In this document: positions 61,361 through 64,000 of the stretch, in pieces
Numbering within the stretch: the stretch's first letter is position 1
How the letters are laid out: each line of letters starts with the position of its first letter
Assembly (NCBI GenBank): GCA_028281665.1
Contig: JANQJK010000009.1
Span: 1-64,000 of the forward strand
Direction of reading: 5' to 3'
DNA: 64,000 nucleotides
DNA from: Hyphococcus sp.
Lineage (GTDB): Bacteria > Pseudomonadota > Alphaproteobacteria > Caulobacterales > Parvularculaceae
Made by a program: the position numbers and the translations under genes
The notes under the pieces: model-generated
Seen by the model: only the letters and a program-made list of their open reading frames with translations
The model's database searches: none
Told to the model about the DNA's origin: nothing

Positions 61361-62007
61361 TGGCCGCCGCCGCGAGACCCTTTGACTTTAACGCGTTCGA
61401 CGCAGCGGCGCCGGTCGCCCCGGCCCTTGGCGCCGCCGCGCCGGAGCCGGCGACGGCCTACACGCAAGCCGAACTTGATGCGGCGGTCGCCGAGGCGCGC
61501 AAAGACGCCGTAAAGAGCATCGCCGCCGGCGAGGCGTTGAAACAGACGGCGCTTCTTGAAGCGATTTCCGCCAGGCTCGCCGACGCAGCAAGCTCGGAAA
61601 TCGATGGCGTCGCGGATCATCTTGAGACGCTGACCGGCATCACCGAAACGATCGTCAAACAGGTCTGCATCGCAAGCGCCGCGGCGCAACAGACCGAGGC
61701 CATTATGGCGATGGCGGACCGGTTTCTGCGCGCCGCCGACGACGACGCAGGCGCGACGCTCGTGCTGCCGGGTAAAACAACGAAGCGCGCACGCGCCCAG
61801 ATTGAAAAGTCTCTCGCCGAGCGCGCCGGCGATCAGATTACGGTTCTGACCGACAACGCGCTTTCGCCCGGCGAGGTGCGCCTTGAGTGGCGCGGCGGCG
61901 CCATGGCGCGCACCCACGACGATATCAACGCCCGGATCGAAGCCATCTTCGCGGCGACGAAACCCAGCCGCGCCGCGCGGTCTGCAAGGAAGGAAACGAA
62001 ATCATGA
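61360..62007 (+). CDS. fliH: Flagellar assembly protein FliH/FlbE
   Basis: A 215-residue regulator of the export ATPase, in the position of Caulobacter flbE. It begins with an Ala/Pro-rich stretch and FDFNAFDAAAP, then AQAELDAAVAEARKDAVKSI-like coiled coil, and ends with the folded part (ERAGDQITVLTDNALSPGEVRLEW and the GGAMARTHDDINARIEAIF segment) typical of alphaproteobacterial FliH. It overlaps fliN by 4 bp. Confidence 0.85.
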   Translation: MAAAARPFDFNAFDAAAPVAPALGAAAPEPATAYTQAELDAAVAEARKDAVKSIAAGEALKQTALLEAISARLADAASSEIDGVADHLETLTGITETIVKQVCIASAAAQQTEAIMAMADRFLRAADDDAGATLVLPGKTTKRARAQIEKSLAERAGDQITVLTDNALSPGEVRLEWRGGAMARTHDDINARIEAIFAATKPSRAARSARKETKS

Positions 62008-62324
62008 GCGCCCTGCCCAAGAAATCGACCGCGCAGCCGGCGGAGATTGCGCCGACGCCGGAAGACGCCACGGAACCGCTGCATGCGGCGACCGCCATTG
62101 AGGACGTGCCGGTAAAGATCGCCGCCGTCCTCGGCAAAACGAAAATCGACGTCGCCAAACTGAAAACCCTTGGCGACAGCGCCGTCATCGAACTCGACCG
62201 CAAGGTCGGCGAGCCGATCGATCTCTATGTCAACGACCGGCTGATCGCCCGCGGCGAACTCGTCATGAAAGACGGCGTTCTCGGCGTGACCATGACCGAA
62301 ATCGTTCGCGACGACGATCATTAA
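62004..62324 (+). CDS. fliN: Flagellar motor switch protein FliN
   Basis: A 106-residue C-ring protein. The SpoA-type domain is clear: VPVKIAAVLGKTKIDVAKLK, VIELDRKVGEPIDLYVNDRL and IARGELVMKDGVLGVTMTEI. The ATG at 62004 overlaps the fliH stop and has AAGGAAACGAAATC before it; longer upstream frames are shadows of fliH. Confidence 0.93.
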   Translation: MSALPKKSTAQPAEIAPTPEDATEPLHAATAIEDVPVKIAAVLGKTKIDVAKLKTLGDSAVIELDRKVGEPIDLYVNDRLIARGELVMKDGVLGVTMTEIVRDDDH

Positions 62325-62335
62325 GGGGAAACGCC

Positions 62336-63670
62336 ATGCGGCTTCTAATCATCGGCGAACATTCGAGCGAGCTTTCCAGCGCGGCCAAGATGGCCATGGA
62401 TCGCGGCGCCAGGGTTGCGTTTGCGGCTTCAATTGACTCCGGCCTCGCGGCGCTGCGCAAGGGCGACGGCGCCGATCTCCTCATGATCGACGTCCGTCTC
62501 GACGTCAAAGCCCTCATCACCGCTCTCGACAGCGAACGCATCGCCGCGCCGGTTGTCGCCTGCGGCGTTAAAACGGACGCTGACGCCGCCGTCTCAGCCA
62601 TTCGCGCGGGCGCGAAGGAATATGTGCCCCTGCCGCCGGATGCGGATCTTATCGCCGCGATCCTTGAAGCGGTTGCCGATGAAACGTCCGACATGATCGC
62701 GGTCGACCCGGCGATGAAAAAGGTCATCGCCCTGGCCGATCAGATCGCGCCGTCCGAGGCGTCGATCCTGATCACCGGCGAGTCCGGCGTCGGCAAGGAA
62801 GTGATCGCGAAATACGTTCATTCGAAGTCAAAGCGGGAATCAAAGCCGTTTATTTCGATCAACTGCGCCGCCATCCCGGAGAATCTTCTGGAGTCCGAAC
62901 TTTTCGGCCACGAGAAAGGCGCTTTTACCGGCGCCGTCGCCAGACGCATCGGCAAGTTCGAGGAAGCCGATGGCGGCACACTCCTCCTCGACGAGATCTC
63001 CGAAATGGATATCCGCCTGCAAGCGAAACTCCTGCGCGTCTTGCAGGAGCGCGTCGTCGACCGCGTGGGCGGCTCCAAGCCGATCAAAGTGGATATTCGC
63101 ATCATCGCGACGTCGAACCGCAACCTGAAACAGGAAGTCAAAAACAAGACGTTCCGCGAAGACCTCTTTTTCCGACTTAATGTCGTCAATCTCGACATCC
63201 CGCCGCTGCGTCAGCGCCCGTCGGACATTGTCGCGCTCGCCAAACACTTCGCGAAGAAATATGCGGCGCTCAATGGCGTGGATGATCGCGCGCTGTCCGA
63301 AGGCGCCCAGCGGGCGATTGCCTCCTCCGCATGGCCCGGCAACGTTCGGGAGCTGGAAAACGCCATCCATCGCGCGGTGCTCCTGGCGCAGGGCGATGAA
63401 ATCGAGGCCGAAGCCATCCGGTTGCCGGACGGGGAACCCATGACGCGCCCGTCTGCGCAAGGCGCCGCGGAAGAAAAGCTGGTCGGCCGCACGGTGGCGC
63501 AAGTGGAACAGGATCTGATTCTGCAAACGCTTGACCACTGCCTCGGCAACCGGACCCACGCGGCGAGCATCCTCGGCATTTCAATCCGCACCCTGCGCAA
63601 CAAGCTCAAGCAATACACGGAAGAGGGCGTGCCCGTGCCGGCGCCCGGCGCCGAGCGCGCGGCCGGGTGA
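62336..63670 (+). CDS. flbD: Sigma-54-dependent flagellar regulator FlbD
   Basis: A 444-residue enhancer-binding protein. The N-terminal receiver domain has the phospho-acceptor region LLMIDVRLD, but the usual acidic pair near residue 8-10 is replaced by GEH, so it may not be phosphorylated in the normal way. The AAA+ domain has Walker A GESGVGKE, the sigma-54 contact GAFTGA and FEEADGGTLLLDEI; the C-terminal Fis-type helix-turn-helix is NRTHAASILGISIRTLRNKL. In Caulobacter FlbD represses fliF and activates late flagellar genes, which matches the ftr-like sites here. Confidence 0.93.
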   Translation: MRLLIIGEHSSELSSAAKMAMDRGARVAFAASIDSGLAALRKGDGADLLMIDVRLDVKALITALDSERIAAPVVACGVKTDADAAVSAIRAGAKEYVPLPPDADLIAAILEAVADETSDMIAVDPAMKKVIALADQIAPSEASILITGESGVGKEVIAKYVHSKSKRESKPFISINCAAIPENLLESELFGHEKGAFTGAVARRIGKFEEADGGTLLLDEISEMDIRLQAKLLRVLQERVVDRVGGSKPIKVDIRIIATSNRNLKQEVKNKTFREDLFFRLNVVNLDIPPLRQRPSDIVALAKHFAKKYAALNGVDDRALSEGAQRAIASSAWPGNVRELENAIHRAVLLAQGDEIEAEAIRLPDGEPMTRPSAQGAAEEKLVGRTVAQVEQDLILQTLDHCLGNRTHAASILGISIRTLRNKLKQYTEEGVPVPAPGAERAAG

Positions 63671-63687
63671 GATGTCTGGCTCACCTT

Positions 63688-63757
63688 CCGCTCATTCCCG
63701 CGAAAGCGGGAATCCATTCGACGGCCAGTGGATTCCCGCTTTCGCGGGAATGAGCGG
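63688..63757. repeat. 29-bp inverted repeat between flbD and flhA
   Basis: Positions 63688-63716 and 63729-63757 are exact reverse complements of each other, with a 12-bp spacer. Each arm itself contains ATTCCCGC-N4-GCGGGAAT and is therefore also palindromic. This is a common dispersed-repeat pattern in proteobacteria (compare dRS3-type elements). It could also form a hairpin in the mRNA. No second copy was seen in the window. Confidence 0.75.
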
Positions 63758-63764
63758 GGTTTAG

Positions 63765-64000
63765 ATGTCTGAGTCAATCCTGAAGCCGGTGTCGCAAATG
63801 AACATCGCATCGCTGAAATCCATCCTGCGCACCGACGTCGCGCTTGCGGTCGGCATTATCGCCATTCTGGCGCTGCTGATCCTCCCGACGCCGCGATGGC
63901 TGCTCGACATTCTGCTTGCCGGCTCGATCACCTTCTCCGTAACGATCCTGATGACGGCGCTGTTTACGCGCAAGGCGCTCGACTTCTCCACATTCCCCGC
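63765..64000 (+). CDS. flhA: Flagellar export gate protein FlhA (N-terminal part)
   Basis: Starts [20 protein letters not shown] and runs off the window edge after about 78 residues. The first membrane segments are visible: [20 protein letters not shown] and [21 protein letters not shown], the FlhA family N-terminus. It follows flbD with the inverted repeat between them. Confidence 0.9.
   Translation, partial: MSESILKPVSQMNIASLKSILRTDVALAVGIIAILALLILPTPRWLLDILLAGSITFSVTILMTALFTRKALDFSTFP

Noticed and set aside
62840-63559. Minus-strand frame opposite flbD
   Set aside because: Antisense to the AAA+ and HTH parts of FlbD; a codon-bias artefact.
63688-63757. Possible CRISPR-like repeat
   Set aside because: Only two arms in inverted orientation with a 12-bp spacer; CRISPR repeats are direct and regularly spaced.

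Overview
The window looks like the chromosome of an alphaproteobacterium of the Caulobacterales/Hyphomonadales/Parvularculales type. The flagellar genes follow the Caulobacter arrangement: a fliF-fliG-flbE/fliH-fliN-flbD run, the CtrA-pathway regulator SciP between flgE and fliF, and the start of flhA. TonB/FecI/FecR signalling and a TadG-like protein fit the same group. Taxonomy is inferred from gene content only.

Layout. 0.4-7.3 kb: a minus-strand operon for an unidentified acid or cyclic amide (HMG-CoA lyase-like, hydantoinase A and B, class III CoA-transferase) behind a GntR/FCD repressor, with matching palindromic operators before the operon and before the repressor. 7.3-20.4 kb: a genomic island opened by a tyrosine integrase. 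It carries a very large NERD-NTPase fusion, a cysteine phosphatase coupled to a frameshifted Abi-like gene, an HTH protein, a DUF736 protein, a frameshifted CoiA-like gene, and a four-gene set (DUF5131 three-Cys protein, TcmP, HD phosphohydrolase, nucleotidyltransferase). I regard that set and the NERD-NTPase as the best candidates for undescribed systems, probably defence. 20.8-23.9 kb: a broken isochorismatase-like gene and an aspartokinase-homoserine dehydrogenase fusion without ACT domains, with an intrinsic terminator in its leader. 23.9-31 kb: FecI-type sigma factor, FecR, STN-containing TonB receptor and an S9-family lipoprotein peptidase, forming a peptide or siderophore sensing and uptake unit.

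31.4-31.9 kb: a tRNA-Leu(UAA) gene interrupted between anticodon positions 34 and 35 by a 243-nt group I intron, with an intronless 5' half of a second tRNA-Leu(UAA) beside it. P1, P3 and P7 of the intron can be paired by eye. 32-52.5 kb: mostly housekeeping and metabolism (serine dehydratase, CinA-like, TadG-like, SfsA, methionine aminopeptidase, RadC, PfkB kinase, an SbtA/SbtB bicarbonate module next to a carbonic anhydrase and an isoaspartyl peptidase, a HerA-like ATPase with a histidine kinase-like partner, antiporter, crotonase, FolE, Pal).

52.7-64 kb: flagellar genes. FlgL and FlgK read leftward; FliK-FlgD-FlgE, SciP and FliF-FliG-FliH-FliN-FlbD-FlhA read rightward. A repeated GGCA-N5-TGCC element occurs before flgK and fliF, and degenerate copies lie upstream of a sigma-54-like promoter before fliK, which is where the FlbD activator/repressor is expected to act. 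No CRISPR array, insertion sequence or rRNA gene was seen.
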